DNA of 64,000 nt, taken from Aureimonas ureilytica DSM 18598 = NBRC 106430 (lineage in GTDB: Bacteria; Pseudomonadota; Alphaproteobacteria; Rhizobiales; Rhizobiaceae). The notes under the pieces were generated by a model that was not told the origin of the DNA, did no database searches, and was given only the letters and a program-made list of their open reading frames with translations. Below are positions 25,320-33,539 of the stretch, one piece after another (the stretch's first letter is position 1; each line of letters starts with the position of its first letter). The position numbers and the translations under genes are program-made. The stretch covers positions 1 to 64,000 of the forward strand of contig NZ_ARQE01000002.1 of assembly GCF_000382705.1 (NCBI RefSeq). Reading direction: 5' to 3'.

Positions 25320-26480
25320 TCAGCGCAGACCCTGCCGATTTTCTGGAAGAGGATCGGCACGCCAGTCGTAGAGCCAGGCGAGATCCCGCCGCATCTCGCG
25401 TTCGGGACGCAGGGCCATCGCGGCGTTGCGGGCGAGGGTGGCTGGCCAGGGGAGGTGATACACGAAGCGATGGAAGCGCACGCGCTTCAACACCTTCTCG
25501 ATGCGGGGCGCCCTGGCCGCTGCATAGGCCGCGATGGCCGCGTTCGTATCGGAATGAGCGGCCAGTGCGCCGGCGAGAACCCAGGCATCTTCCAGCGCCA
25601 TCGCCGCGCCCTGCGCCGCGAAAGGAAACATCGCGTGCGCCGCATCGCCGATGAAGACGAGGCGATCCCTCGGCTGGAGGCGTTCACCCGCATCGACGGT
25701 CAGGAGCGGCCAGCTTCCGAGATAGCGTCCGCGTTCGATGAAACCGGCAACGCGGTCGTTCCAACGCTCCGTGCGCGGCCGGGTCTCGCCCGTCCCCGTT
25801 TCCACGAGAACCACATTGCGCTCGCCTCCTTGCCGCATCGGATAGGACACGGCGTGAGACGAAGGCGACAACCAGGCCTCGATCTCGGAACCGGGCGTGT
25901 CGGAGAGTGTGAAGCGATGCGCGACGAGGCCGTGATCCCAAGCAGGCTTGCAGCCGATCTGGCCGGCGAAGGCGGAATGCACGCCATCGGCGGCGATCAG
26001 GAGGGGCGCGTCGACAGGCGCGTCGGCTCCGTCAGCGCCGGCAAAGCGCGCTTTCACGCACTCGCTCGTCCAGTCCACGCCGACCAGTGTCCGGCCGAGA
26101 CGCAGGTCGATGCGGGGATCGGCCTCGACGGCATCGACTAAGGCACACTGAAGATCGGCGCGGTGAACGGCGAGATATCCATCCGCGCCCGATTCCACGG
26201 GAACGCGGGCGAGCAGCCGATCGGTCGCCCCATCTCGCAGGGCGACGGTCTTCGCCGCGAACGCCGTCTGCCGGATCGCGGGCAGAACCCCCAGGCGATC
26301 GAGAACGCTGAGCGCATTGGCCGACAGTTGCAGGCCCGCGCCGACCGGCTCGAGACGCGGCGCCTTTTCGCAGACGATCGACCGGAAGCCGGCGCGCGAG
26401 AGGGCGAGGGCGCAGGCAAGGCCAGCCGTGCCCGCCCCGACGATCAGGACGGGCGTGTCGATCCCTTGGTCTCCGGGCAT
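25320..26480 (-). CDS. FAD-dependent monooxygenase (UbiH/salicylate hydroxylase type)
   Basis: 386 aa. Rossmann motif GAGTAGLACAL (residues 15-25), central DG motif LLIAADGVHSAFAG and C-terminal GDAAHAMFPFAAQGAAMALEDA place it in the class A flavoprotein hydroxylases. GAAMALEDA with WLYDW at the C-terminus favours the salicylate/3-hydroxybenzoate-hydroxylase-like side over UbiH proper, but the aromatic substrate is unknown. It starts 10 bp after the stop of the NDUFS6-like gene on the same strand, so the two are probably co-transcribed. Confidence 0.88.
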   Translation of the reverse strand: MPGDQGIDTPVLIVGAGTAGLACALALSRAGFRSIVCEKAPRLEPVGAGLQLSANALSVLDRLGVLPAIRQTAFAAKTVALRDGATDRLLARVPVESGADGYLAVHRADLQCALVDAVEADPRIDLRLGRTLVGVDWTSECVKARFAGADGADAPVDAPLLIAADGVHSAFAGQIGCKPAWDHGLVAHRFTLSDTPGSEIEAWLSPSSHAVSYPMRQGGERNVVLVETGTGETRPRTERWNDRVAGFIERGRYLGSWPLLTVDAGERLQPRDRLVFIGDAAHAMFPFAAQGAAMALEDAWVLAGALAAHSDTNAAIAAYAAARAPRIEKVLKRVRFHRFVYHLPWPATLARNAAMALRPEREMRRDLAWLYDWRADPLPENRQGLR

Positions 26481-26490
26481 GGAGGTGCGG

Positions 26491-26736
26491 TCAGGCGGCC
26501 TTGTCGTGATAGGCGCAGCCGGCGGGGCGGGTCTCCTCGCGCTTCAGCGCGGGATTGTAGCGATAGAGCGTCGAGCAATAGGGGCAGACCTTCTCGCCCT
26601 CGTCGCCCATGTCGAGATAGACATGCGGGTGATCGAACGGCGCGTTGGCGCCCACGCACATGAACTCCGCGACGCCGATTTCGATCACGTCATATCCGGC
26701 GCTGTTCTGGAAATGGGGCGTGCCATAACCGGCCAT
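26491..26736 (-). CDS. NDUFS6-like zinc-finger domain protein
   Basis: 81 aa. Zn ligands C27, H36, C51 and C54 (CVGANAPFDHPHVYLDM, CPYC) match the pattern of the mitochondrial complex I subunit NDUFS6 and its bacterial relatives. In mitochondria this subunit is needed for complex I assembly. ATG 26736 has GGAG six bases upstream (cggagagcttcATG); the frame to 26853 is an unlikely extension into the divergent promoter. It is transcribed ahead of the FAD monooxygenase gene and divergently from the alpha/beta hydrolase. Confidence 0.9.
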   Translation of the reverse strand: MAGYGTPHFQNSAGYDVIEIGVAEFMCVGANAPFDHPHVYLDMGDEGEKVCPYCSTLYRYNPALKREETRPAGCAYHDKAA

Positions 26737-26864
26737 GAAGCTCTCCGTCCGACCCTTGTCTGAATTCGCGCCCACCTTAATCCCCTCCGCATCAAAAGAA
26801 CAGGGTGGTGGCGCACGCCGGTTCGCGTTATCCGGGCGCGCCGAACGGGACACGGAGGCTGGAC

Positions 26865-27638
26865 ATGGCTGAGTTCGAGAATGGCGGCTATCGCCTTCAT
26901 TTCATCGACGAGGGAGACCCTTCGGCGCCCGCCGTGCTGCTTGTCCATGGCTTTGCCTCCAGCCTGCGCGTGAACTGGGTCGATCCCGGCTGGGTGCAGG
27001 TTCTCACCGACGCGGGCTACCGGGCCGTCGCCTTCGATCATCGCGGCCACGGTCTCAGCGACAAGCCGCGAATCGGCGAGGCCTATACGCCGGAGGCCAT
27101 GGCGAGCGACGTCCTCGCTCTCGCCGATCATCTCGATCTGCCGAAGGCCGCCTTGTTCGGCTATTCCATGGGCGCGCGCGTATCCGCCTTCACGGGCCTC
27201 GCGCATCCCGAGCGTTTTCCGCTGCTCGTCTTCGGCGGGCTCGGTATCGGCCTCGTGAACGGCGTCGGCGACTGGGACCCGATCGCGGACGCGCTTCTCG
27301 CGCCGTCGCTGGACGATGTCTCGCACGAGCGCGGCCGCATGTTCCGCGCCTTTGCCGACCGGACCCGCAGCGACCGGCTGGCGCTCGCCGCCTGCATCCA
27401 GACCTCGCGCAAGGAACTGACGGAAGACGAGGTCTCCCGCCTTCGCCAGCCGACGCTGATCGGCGTCGGCACTAAGGACGATATCGCGGGCCCGGCGCAA
27501 GACCTGGCGGACCTGATGCCCCATGGAGAGGCCTTTTCCATCTCCAATCGCGATCATATGCTGGCGGTCGGCGACCGGCTCTTCAAGGCGAAGGTGCTGG
27601 AATTCCTGGCCGAGCACCGGGCGCTCATCGCGCGCTGA
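26865..27638 (+). CDS. Alpha/beta-fold hydrolase
   Basis: 257 aa. Oxyanion-hole motif LLVHGFASS (25-33), the DHRGHGLSDKP strand-turn (59-69), nucleophile elbow GYSMGAR with S101, and a likely catalytic His in NRDHMLAVGD near the C-terminus. A single-domain esterase or lipase-like enzyme without signal peptide; substrate unknown. ATG 26865 with GGAGG at 26854-26858. It is divergent from the NDUFS6-like gene and 122 bp before cysE. Confidence 0.88.
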   Translation: MAEFENGGYRLHFIDEGDPSAPAVLLVHGFASSLRVNWVDPGWVQVLTDAGYRAVAFDHRGHGLSDKPRIGEAYTPEAMASDVLALADHLDLPKAALFGYSMGARVSAFTGLAHPERFPLLVFGGLGIGLVNGVGDWDPIADALLAPSLDDVSHERGRMFRAFADRTRSDRLALAACIQTSRKELTEDEVSRLRQPTLIGVGTKDDIAGPAQDLADLMPHGEAFSISNRDHMLAVGDRLFKAKVLEFLAEHRALIAR

Positions 27639-27760
27639 ACGAGCGGCGTTGGAACTGGCTGACTTTTTAGGCTAAGCCCCGCGCTGGCAACCGCGTGGCG
27701 CCGACTTACCTTTGAGGCTCAGACGAGCCGCGTCGAACACGAGACGAAAGCGTCAGGACG

Positions 27761-28582
27761 ATGACTGTGATTCCCGCATCCTTCGCGGATCGTCTTCCCT
27801 CGGTCGATCCGATCTGGTCCCGCATGCGCGAGGAAGCGCACCGCGCGGCCGAGCGCGAGCCCGCGCTGAGCGGCTTCCTCTACGCGTCGATCCTCAACCA
27901 GCGCTCCTTGGAGACCGCCGTCGCGCATCGCGTCGCACAGCGGCTCGATCACCCGACCGTGCCGGCCTCGCATATCGAGCAGGGCTTCGCCGACATGGCC
28001 GTCGCGACGCCGGAATGGGCCGATCAGCTTCGCATGGACATCCGCGCCGTGTTCGACCGGGACCCGGCCTGCAGCCGCTTCATCGAGCCGCTTCTGTTCT
28101 TCAAGGGCTTCCAGGCGATCCAGACCCATCGCCTCGCGCATTGGCTGTGGAACACGGGGCGCGTGGATTTCGCGCTCTATCTCCAGTCGCAGTCCTCCTC
28201 GGTCTTCCAGACGGACATTCACCCGGCGGCTCGCATGGGGAAGGGCATCTTCTTCGACCATGCGACCGGCATCGTGGTCGGGATGACCGCCGCCATCGGC
28301 GACAATGTCTCGATCCTGCAGGAGGTGACGCTCGGCGGAACCGGCAAGGAGTTCGGCGACCGGCACCCCAAGATCGGCTCGGGCGTCCTGATCGGCGCCG
28401 GCGCGAAGGTCCTCGGCAATATCCATGTCGGCGCCTGCTCCAAGATCGCCTCCGGCTCCGTCGTCTTGAAGGACGTGCCGCCGAATTCCACCGTCGCGGG
28501 CATCCCGGCCAAGCTGATCGGAACGTCGGGCTGCGCGGAACCGGCCAGCGCCATGGACCAGAATTTCAGCCGCGAGGATTGA
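27761..28582 (+). CDS. cysE: Serine O-acetyltransferase
   Basis: 273 aa. It acetylates L-serine for cysteine synthesis. The N-terminal helical SATase domain (about 15-140, with PIWSRMREEAHRAAE) is followed by a left-handed beta-helix: DIHPAARMGKGIFFDHATGI split around residues 152-170, with the catalytic His in FDHATG, then VSILQEVTLGG, GAGAKVLGNIHVGA and AGIPAKLIG. Unlike many CysE proteins it keeps an extended C-terminal tail after the acceptor loop, where cysteine feedback inhibition usually acts. ATG 27761 with aggacg upstream. Confidence 0.94.
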   Translation: MTVIPASFADRLPSVDPIWSRMREEAHRAAEREPALSGFLYASILNQRSLETAVAHRVAQRLDHPTVPASHIEQGFADMAVATPEWADQLRMDIRAVFDRDPACSRFIEPLLFFKGFQAIQTHRLAHWLWNTGRVDFALYLQSQSSSVFQTDIHPAARMGKGIFFDHATGIVVGMTAAIGDNVSILQEVTLGGTGKEFGDRHPKIGSGVLIGAGAKVLGNIHVGACSKIASGSVVLKDVPPNSTVAGIPAKLIGTSGCAEPASAMDQNFSRED

Positions 28583-28655
28583 TCCCGCGATCCGTTACGG
28601 CCTCCGGGCCAATCAGCCGACGCCGCAGGCGAGGTTCCTTCAAGGAGTCCTGGAT

Positions 28656-28865
28656 TTGAAACCAGACGAAATCCGCAAGCTCGAAGCCTTCTTCAAGCGC
28701 ACCTTCAAGGGCGTCGATCTGAAGGTCAAGCCGATGCCCAAGCAGACCGACACGGCCGAAGTCTATATCGACGACGAGTTCGTTGGAACGATCGGCAAGG
28801 ACACGGACGAGGGCGAACTGTCCTACCATTTCACGATGTCGATCCTCGACATCGACCTCGACTGA
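28656..28865 (+). CDS. DUF3126 family small protein
   Basis: 69 aa. Start is TTG at 28656, fixed by AAGGAG at 28642-28647 and the conserved MKPDEIRKLEAFFK N-terminus. Acidic C-terminus (LDIDLD). The family is small, alphaproteobacterial and uncharacterised; AEVYIDDEFVGTI and LSYHFTMSILDIDL are its conserved parts. It follows cysE by 73 bp and ends at a bidirectional terminator shared with the cysteine peptidase gene. Confidence 0.85.
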   Translation: MKPDEIRKLEAFFKRTFKGVDLKVKPMPKQTDTAEVYIDDEFVGTIGKDTDEGELSYHFTMSILDIDLD

Positions 28866-28866
28866 G

Positions 28867-28893
28867 GAAAAGGCCGGCTTCAAGCCGGCCTTT
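28867..28893. terminator. Bidirectional intrinsic terminator
   Basis: 11-bp stem aaaaggccggc/gccggcctttt with loop ttcaa and T-runs on both strands. It fills the gap between the DUF3126 stop (28865) and the stop of the leftward peptidase gene (28904). Confidence 0.9.
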
Positions 28894-28903
28894 TCGTTTG
28901 GGG

Positions 28904-29500
28904 CTATCGCACGCTGCCGACCAGCATTTCGCGGCCGTCGTCGATCGACACCCACTTGGACGAATCCTGGTCGGACTGGCGCTTCAAGTATTGGTAGGGC
29001 GTCAGCGTCCAGTCGAGAACGCGCTGGTCGAGATTGTCGAGCACCATGTCGCCCCGGTCCGTGCGAACCGTCAGCACCGCGTGACCCTCGCCATTGCGCT
29101 GCCGCACGACGGTGAGGAGCAGGGCCGAGCGCGGGAAGCCTTCCCGCTCCAGCATGTACTGCTTGAGCAGAGCGAAATCCTCGCAATCGCCTTCCGTTGT
29201 CGGATAGGCCCATTTCTCGGGCACGCCGTAGATTTCCTGATCGGTGCGGGCCGTGATCCCGTTGTTCACCACGGCGTTGATCTCGACGATGGTGGACCAG
29301 ACGCGATCCGTCATCTTGACGGTCCGCACCTCGTCGTTGCGGCTGCATTCCGCCGGGTAGCTCTTGCAGAAGTCGAAATGCCCGACCGGCTGCGAGGTCG
29401 GACCGCGCGTGACCATGGCGGCCTCGGCGGCTGAAAGGGAAGCGAGAAGGGCGGCGACGGCACAGGGCGCGGCCAGGAAGCGGTGGAACAAGGTGAACAC
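28904..29500 (-). CDS. Bacterial transglutaminase-like cysteine peptidase (BTLCP, DUF920)
   Basis: 198 aa with a signal peptide (hydrophobic run to about residue 27, AAEAA). The Cys-His-Asp triad is visible: C106 in EGDCEDFA, H140 in GEGHAVL and D155 in VLDNLD. Such periplasmic proteins relate to LapG, a calcium-regulated protease that releases large adhesins; whether this one does so is unknown, and no lapD or lapA-like gene is in the window. The start is GTG at 29500 with GGGAGA upstream at six-base spacing. This ribosome-binding site lies entirely within the 3' arm of a hairpin (29507-29527), suggesting translational control. Confidence 0.87.
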   Translation of the reverse strand: MFTLFHRFLAAPCAVAALLASLSAAEAAMVTRGPTSQPVGHFDFCKSYPAECSRNDEVRTVKMTDRVWSTIVEINAVVNNGITARTDQEIYGVPEKWAYPTTEGDCEDFALLKQYMLEREGFPRSALLLTVVRQRNGEGHAVLTVRTDRGDMVLDNLDQRVLDWTLTPYQYLKRQSDQDSSKWVSIDDGREMLVGSVR

Positions 29501-29506
29501 GACGGA

Positions 29507-29527
29507 TCTCCCGAAAACTTAGGGAGA
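29507..29527 (-). promoter_or_regulatory. Hairpin sequestering the ribosome-binding site of the cysteine peptidase gene
   Basis: Read on the minus strand: TCTCCC, 9-nt loop taagttttc, GGGAGA, six bases, GTG. The second arm is the Shine-Dalgarno sequence itself, so folding would hide it. The 6-bp stem with four G-C pairs is modest, compatible with a temperature- or factor-dependent switch. Function inferred. Confidence 0.5.
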
Positions 29528-29961
29528 CCTTCGCAATTCGGATTGATCGAAGACCGAAGTGAAATCGGCGAATTTTATTCAATTCACCCAAAGCGCGGCG
29601 CGTTCTTCAGGCGTTACGGCAATAGAGATGTCTCTGAAGACTTTGTTGCCCCGCTTCATACTTCGATCAGCATAAGCCCGCTCGGTCATGAAGATGAAGA
29701 GCGGCTGACGCAGCACGACGGACGGGCCGGGGCGCGCAAGGGGCGGCGTTAAGGTTTGACACCCGAAACCGTTAACGCCGGACGCGGAGACGGCGTGCGC
29801 AGGTCCGCTCCAGGCATTCCCCAGAAGGGGCAGAGGGGCGTCGAAGAAGCGGATCGGACGGCGATGCGCCGCCCGCTAGCGCCTCGAATCTTTTTTCGAG
29901 TTTTCCACAGCCGGCTTGGGTCAGGTGCCGCGCCGACCGCTGGCGAGTTGCCGGTCCCGTC
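29528..29961. other. Long intergenic region with no recognised gene
   Basis: About 430 bp upstream of the cysteine peptidase gene and downstream of the PilZ gene, both leftward. It should contain the peptidase promoter. An AT-richer patch lies at 29560-29600 (gaattttattcaattc). A weak hairpin with T-run (ctcgaa/ttcgag, 29883-29904) could end PilZ transcripts or act rightward. A lone DnaA-box-like ttttccaca occurs at 29901-29909. The 89-codon open frame on the plus strand (29483-29752) shows no family similarity. Confidence 0.45.
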
Positions 29962-30567
29962 TCAGCGGAAGGATTCGTTCAGCGTTTCCGCCGTCTGGAG
30001 CGTCGTGAACTCGATCGCGAGACCGTCCTCGAGCTGGCGTACGACGCGGCCCTGCATGGTCCCGAGCGTGACCTTCGAACCGTTGGCGGGACGCACGGCG
30101 CAGGCCACGGCAGCGCCCGACAAGGACAAGTCGATGATGCGGACCTGATAGCGGCGTCCGTCGTCCAGAACCATCTCGATGATCGGATTGCGCGGCTGAA
30201 TGCGCTCGTGGCGGCGATCTTCGGGCAGCGACAGTTCATGCCGGTTCGCAAGCCAGGTGAGCTGCGCCGCGAGCTTCTCGCGCTTGCGGTCCGTCGCCTG
30301 GATGTGGAGCGCGAATCCGCCGGCGAAAAGCCGGACGACGTTCCCTTCGATCCGGCCGATATGATCGGCATAGAGAATGATGCGCTCGTCGGCCCGGGGC
30401 TCCACGGCCGAGATCACGGCAATGCCGCCGGGGCTCACATTGTCGATCCGGCAAGGATACTCGTCCTGGCTCTCCCGCATGAAGCGGCCCAGAAGATCGA
30501 CCTTCACGCGCTTGAAATGGCGGCGGTCTTCGGCAACGGGTCGGGTCGTGAGGGAAGGCGTCAGCAT
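29962..30567 (-). CDS. Protein with two PilZ domains
   Basis: 201 aa. The N-terminal PilZ domain has the cyclic-di-GMP motifs RHFKR (RxxxR, about 16-20) and DNVSPGG (NxSxxG, about 42-48). A second PilZ-like unit starts at RRHERIQPR (about 118-126), with RIIDLSLSGAAVA replacing the second motif (S-x-x-G kept, D before S). The first domain looks fully binding-competent; the second probably binds or dimerises. No enzymatic or membrane part, so it is a stand-alone effector. A GGDEF protein gene is at 47559-48683 in the same window. It is divergent from the rhomboid gene. Confidence 0.85.
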   Translation of the reverse strand: MLTPSLTTRPVAEDRRHFKRVKVDLLGRFMRESQDEYPCRIDNVSPGGIAVISAVEPRADERIILYADHIGRIEGNVVRLFAGGFALHIQATDRKREKLAAQLTWLANRHELSLPEDRRHERIQPRNPIIEMVLDDGRRYQVRIIDLSLSGAAVACAVRPANGSKVTLGTMQGRVVRQLEDGLAIEFTTLQTAETLNESFR

Positions 30568-30746
30568 GGGTGGTCGATGCCGTCTCGTTCGTCAAGGTGA
30601 AGGAAGCCTATCCAAGAAGGGTTAACAGTTCCGGCCCAACCGAGGCTGATCCGACAGGACGAGGCGTTTCACCCGATCCTGTCCCGCGATCGTTTGCCTC
30701 CTCGCCGCGCCGCGTTAGAACTGCGCTCGATCAGAAGGAGTGTCGC

Positions 30747-31499
30747 GTGTCTCTCGATCCCGCATCCCTGCACGGCGAGAGCCGCCCGCCACGGTCGGTC
30801 GCGCCGATCAACGTCCCCGCCGTCGTTCTGGCGGTGCTCGCGATTCTCGGTGCGATCCACTGGTTGCGCACGAGCGTCCTGTCGCAGGCCGACGACATCT
30901 GGACGCTCCTCAACTTCGCGCTGATTCCGGGCTGCTATGCCGATCTCGATCAGGTCTGCGCGCTGCGCGAACCGTGGGCCAACTGGGCGTCTCCGCTCAG
31001 CCATGCTTTCCTGCACGGGGACTGGATGCATTTCGGCACCAACGCCATCTGGCTGCTCGCCTTCGGCACGCCGGTGGCGCGCCGCTTGGGGGCCGCGCGG
31101 TTTCTCGTGTTTTCGGCGGTCGGCGCGCTGGCCGGCGCGGCGCTCTTCTATGTGTTGAACCCGGCGCTCGTGCAGCCGATGATCGGCGCGTCCGGCGTCG
31201 TCTCGGCTTTGATGGGCGGCGCGGCGCGATTCGCGCTCGGGTCCACCGGGCGGTCCAGCTCGCGCGACGTCGCCTATGCGCCGCTTCTCAGTCTGCGCGC
31301 CAGCCTGATGGATCGAACCATCCTTTTCTTCATCGTGATCTTCTTCGTCACGAATCTCGCGCTCGGATCGGGCGGCGGCGCCATGTTCGGCGAGCCGGGG
31401 GCGATCGCCTGGGAAGCGCATGTCGGCGGCTTCCTTTTCGGCTTCCTGAGCTTTGGTCTGTTCGACCCGCGGAGACAACGCCCGATTCGCTCGGTCTAG
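30747..31499 (+). CDS. Rhomboid family intramembrane serine protease
   Basis: 250 aa with six or so predicted TM segments. Catalytic serine S149 in GASGVVSALMG and histidine H225 in EAHVGGFLFG; the conserved AFLHGDWMHFGTNA (87-100) provides the H..N oxyanion region. Start GTG 30747, because GGAG at 30737-30740 gives six-base spacing; the frame upstream to 30570 lacks similarity. It cleaves single-pass membrane proteins within the bilayer; the substrate is unknown. The next gene (CBS) follows 75 bp later. Confidence 0.9.
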   Translation: MSLDPASLHGESRPPRSVAPINVPAVVLAVLAILGAIHWLRTSVLSQADDIWTLLNFALIPGCYADLDQVCALREPWANWASPLSHAFLHGDWMHFGTNAIWLLAFGTPVARRLGAARFLVFSAVGALAGAALFYVLNPALVQPMIGASGVVSALMGGAARFALGSTGRSSSRDVAYAPLLSLRASLMDRTILFFIVIFFVTNLALGSGGGAMFGEPGAIAWEAHVGGFLFGFLSFGLFDPRRQRPIRSV

Positions 31500-31574
31500 C
31501 CGAGCGCGGCGAGGGGAGGTTGCGCCCGGGCTCGTCTGGCGTCACCATGGTCCGTCTGAGGAAGGGAGGTCCTG

Positions 31575-32009
31575 ATGACGGTGCAACTCATACTCGAGGC
31601 CAAGGGCCGCGACGTGGCAACGGTCGATCCGACGCAACTCTTGGGCGAAGTGATCGAAACGCTTCACGCTCGCCGGATCGGCGCGCTCGTGGCGCTCGAT
31701 GCCGACAATCGTCTGCTCGGTATCGTGTCTGAGCGCGACGTGGTTCGGCTTTTGGCGGAGCAGGGGTCGGCGGCCCTCAGCCGAGCCGTTGGCGAGGTGA
31801 TGACGCGCAGCCTCGTGACGATCGCCGAAAGCGCGACGATCGACGAAGCGATGAACCTGATGACGCGCGGGCGCTTCCGCCACTTGCCCGTGGTGCGCGA
31901 CGAGCGATGCGTCGGGATCATCTCGATCGGTGACGTGGTGAAGCGGCGGATCGAGGATGCCGAGCGCGAGGCGGAAGACCTCAAGACCTATATCCACGCC
32001 GGCGGCTGA
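31575..32009 (+). CDS. CBS-domain pair protein
   Basis: 144 aa, essentially two CBS motifs forming one Bateman module (first about 8-65 with GIVSERDVVRLL; second about 75-130 with LPVVRDERCVGIISIGDVVK), plus a short helical tail. Such stand-alone modules bind adenine nucleotides and regulate partners. ATG 31575 behind gggagg. It converges on the patatin gene (12 bp between stops) without a clear terminator. Confidence 0.9.
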   Translation: MTVQLILEAKGRDVATVDPTQLLGEVIETLHARRIGALVALDADNRLLGIVSERDVVRLLAEQGSAALSRAVGEVMTRSLVTIAESATIDEAMNLMTRGRFRHLPVVRDERCVGIISIGDVVKRRIEDAEREAEDLKTYIHAGG

Positions 32010-32021
32010 CGCCGCCGCGCT

Positions 32022-33011
32022 CTATCGGTTCGGAAGGGAATGGCAGAGGCGTTCGATCTCGGCCATTCCCCGCATCGTTTCCTCGTATCCATAGGCGATG
32101 CATTCACGCGCCCGGAAGAACTCCGAAAGCCCGATGTCGCGAACGCGCGGATGCACCGTGTAATCCGGCGGATCGCCCGCGAGGCGAGAGCGCGAGATAC
32201 GATCCTGAATGATGTTGAACGCGTCCACGACGGAGCGGCCGATCCCGATCCGGTCCGGCTCGCGCACGGGTTTGGGCTCGGTCCCGATCAGCGGATCGCT
32301 CCGGTTGGCCTCTGCGGTGCGCTCGGAGGCCGTGGCCTGCGCGCTCATGCGCAGGACGGCGGCCCGGCCGAACAGGTCGTAATGAAGGTTCACGGCGATC
32401 ACCAGGGGCTCTTCCATGGCGCGGCAGACCGAGACCGGAACCGGATTGACGAGCGCCCCATCCAGCAGCCGACGGCCATTGCATTCGACCGGTGGAAACA
32501 CGCCGGGCAGAGCGTAGGACGCTCGCATCGCCAGAACGAGCGAGCCGGAATCCAGCCAGACCTCGTGCCCGCTTCGCGCTTCCGTCGCGACGCAGACGAG
32601 CGGGCGGCCGAGATCCTCGATTCGAAGATCGGCCAGTTCGCCGGCAAGACGACGGTGGAGACGCGCGCCGCCGATGAGGCCGCCGCCGCCCCAGCGGATG
32701 TCGAAGAAGCGCATCATGCCCCGCCGCGTCAACGACAGGGCGAACTGTTCCAGCTCGTCCAGCTTGTCGGCGAGATAGCACCCGCCGACCAGGGCGCCGA
32801 TCGAGGTGCCAGCGATCATGGTGATGGGAATGTCCGCCTCAACGAGCGCTCGGATGACGCCGATATGCGCCCAGCCGCGTGCCGCTCCGCCCCCCAGGGC
32901 GAGCGCCACGCCGCGTTTGGCGGCGGGCTTGGGCTTGTTGTCGCGCTGATCCGCCTCGTCGCGGCCTGTTCCGCCGTGGTGGGCATTGCGCCTGAAAACC
33001 AGATCGAGCAT
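32022..33011 (-). CDS. Patatin-like phospholipase
   Basis: 329 aa. Ser-Asp dyad: oxyanion loop GGGAARGWAHIGV (40-52), nucleophile S70 in GTSIG and D184 in DGALVNPVP. A basic, polar N-terminus (first 33 residues) without a clear signal peptide suggests a cytosolic or peripheral membrane acyl hydrolase, similar to the RssA/YchK-type group. It lies 90 bp downstream of hisI on the same strand, so it may belong to the folE-hisI unit. Confidence 0.88.
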   Translation of the reverse strand: MLDLVFRRNAHHGGTGRDEADQRDNKPKPAAKRGVALALGGGAARGWAHIGVIRALVEADIPITMIAGTSIGALVGGCYLADKLDELEQFALSLTRRGMMRFFDIRWGGGGLIGGARLHRRLAGELADLRIEDLGRPLVCVATEARSGHEVWLDSGSLVLAMRASYALPGVFPPVECNGRRLLDGALVNPVPVSVCRAMEEPLVIAVNLHYDLFGRAAVLRMSAQATASERTAEANRSDPLIGTEPKPVREPDRIGIGRSVVDAFNIIQDRISRSRLAGDPPDYTVHPRVRDIGLSEFFRARECIAYGYEETMRGMAEIERLCHSLPNR

Positions 33012-33101
33012 CCGCCGGCACTCCCATCGTCGTTCGGCTCGGATCGTCAGCCTACGCGACGACCGCTTTCCGGTTCGCTCACCGGCGCGGTTAACGCATG
33101 G

Positions 33102-33539
33102 TTAGCTATGCTGCGATGCAGCGCGCGCTTCGATCTGTACCAGCGTCGCATGGCCGTTTGACGAAACGACGCGGCGATAGAAGCAGGTCGTGCGTCCCGT
33201 GTGGCAGGTGTCCTCGGGCTTGGCGACATCGACCTTCAGCCAGACGGCGTCCTGATCGCAGTCGACCCGGACTTCGCGGACCGTCTGAAGCGCGCCCGAC
33301 GTCTCGCCCTTCTTCCAGAGGCCCTTCCGCGAGCGGCTGAAATAATGCGCGATGCCCGTCTGCAGGGTAAGGTCGAGCGCCTCGGCGTTCATATGGGCCA
33401 CCATCAGAAGCTCGCCCGACTCGGCGTCCGTCACGACGGCGGTGACGAGCCCGGTCGCGTCGAAGCGCGGAGCGAGGACATCGCCTTCCTCGAGTTCGGG
33501 CTTGCTGGCCGCCTGCGGAAAACGAGGGGCGTCTGTCAC
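33102..33539 (-). CDS. hisI: Phosphoribosyl-AMP cyclohydrolase
   Basis: 145 aa, stand-alone HisI without the HisE domain. It opens the purine ring of phosphoribosyl-AMP in histidine synthesis. Landmarks: [31 protein letters not shown], then [11 protein letters not shown] and the zinc cysteines in [11 protein letters not shown]. The GTG start (33537-33539) overlaps the folE stop as GTGA, so its translation is probably coupled to folE. No other his gene is in the window. Confidence 0.94.
   Translation of the reverse strand: MTDAPRFPQAASKPELEEGDVLAPRFDATGLVTAVVTDAESGELLMVAHMNAEALDLTLQTGIAHYFSRSRKGLWKKGETSGALQTVREVRVDCDQDAVWLKVDVAKPEDTCHTGRTTCFYRRVVSSNGHATLVQIEARAASQHS

Noticed and set aside
29483-29752. 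89-codon plus-strand frame in the large gap before the PilZ gene
   Set aside because: No similarity or convincing ribosome-binding site, and its start overlaps the start of the cysteine peptidase gene on the other strand.
29901-29909. DnaA-box-like ttttccaca, considered as part of a replication origin
   Set aside because: A single box without a cluster, an AT-rich unwinding region or origin-linked genes such as dnaA, hemE or parAB nearby.
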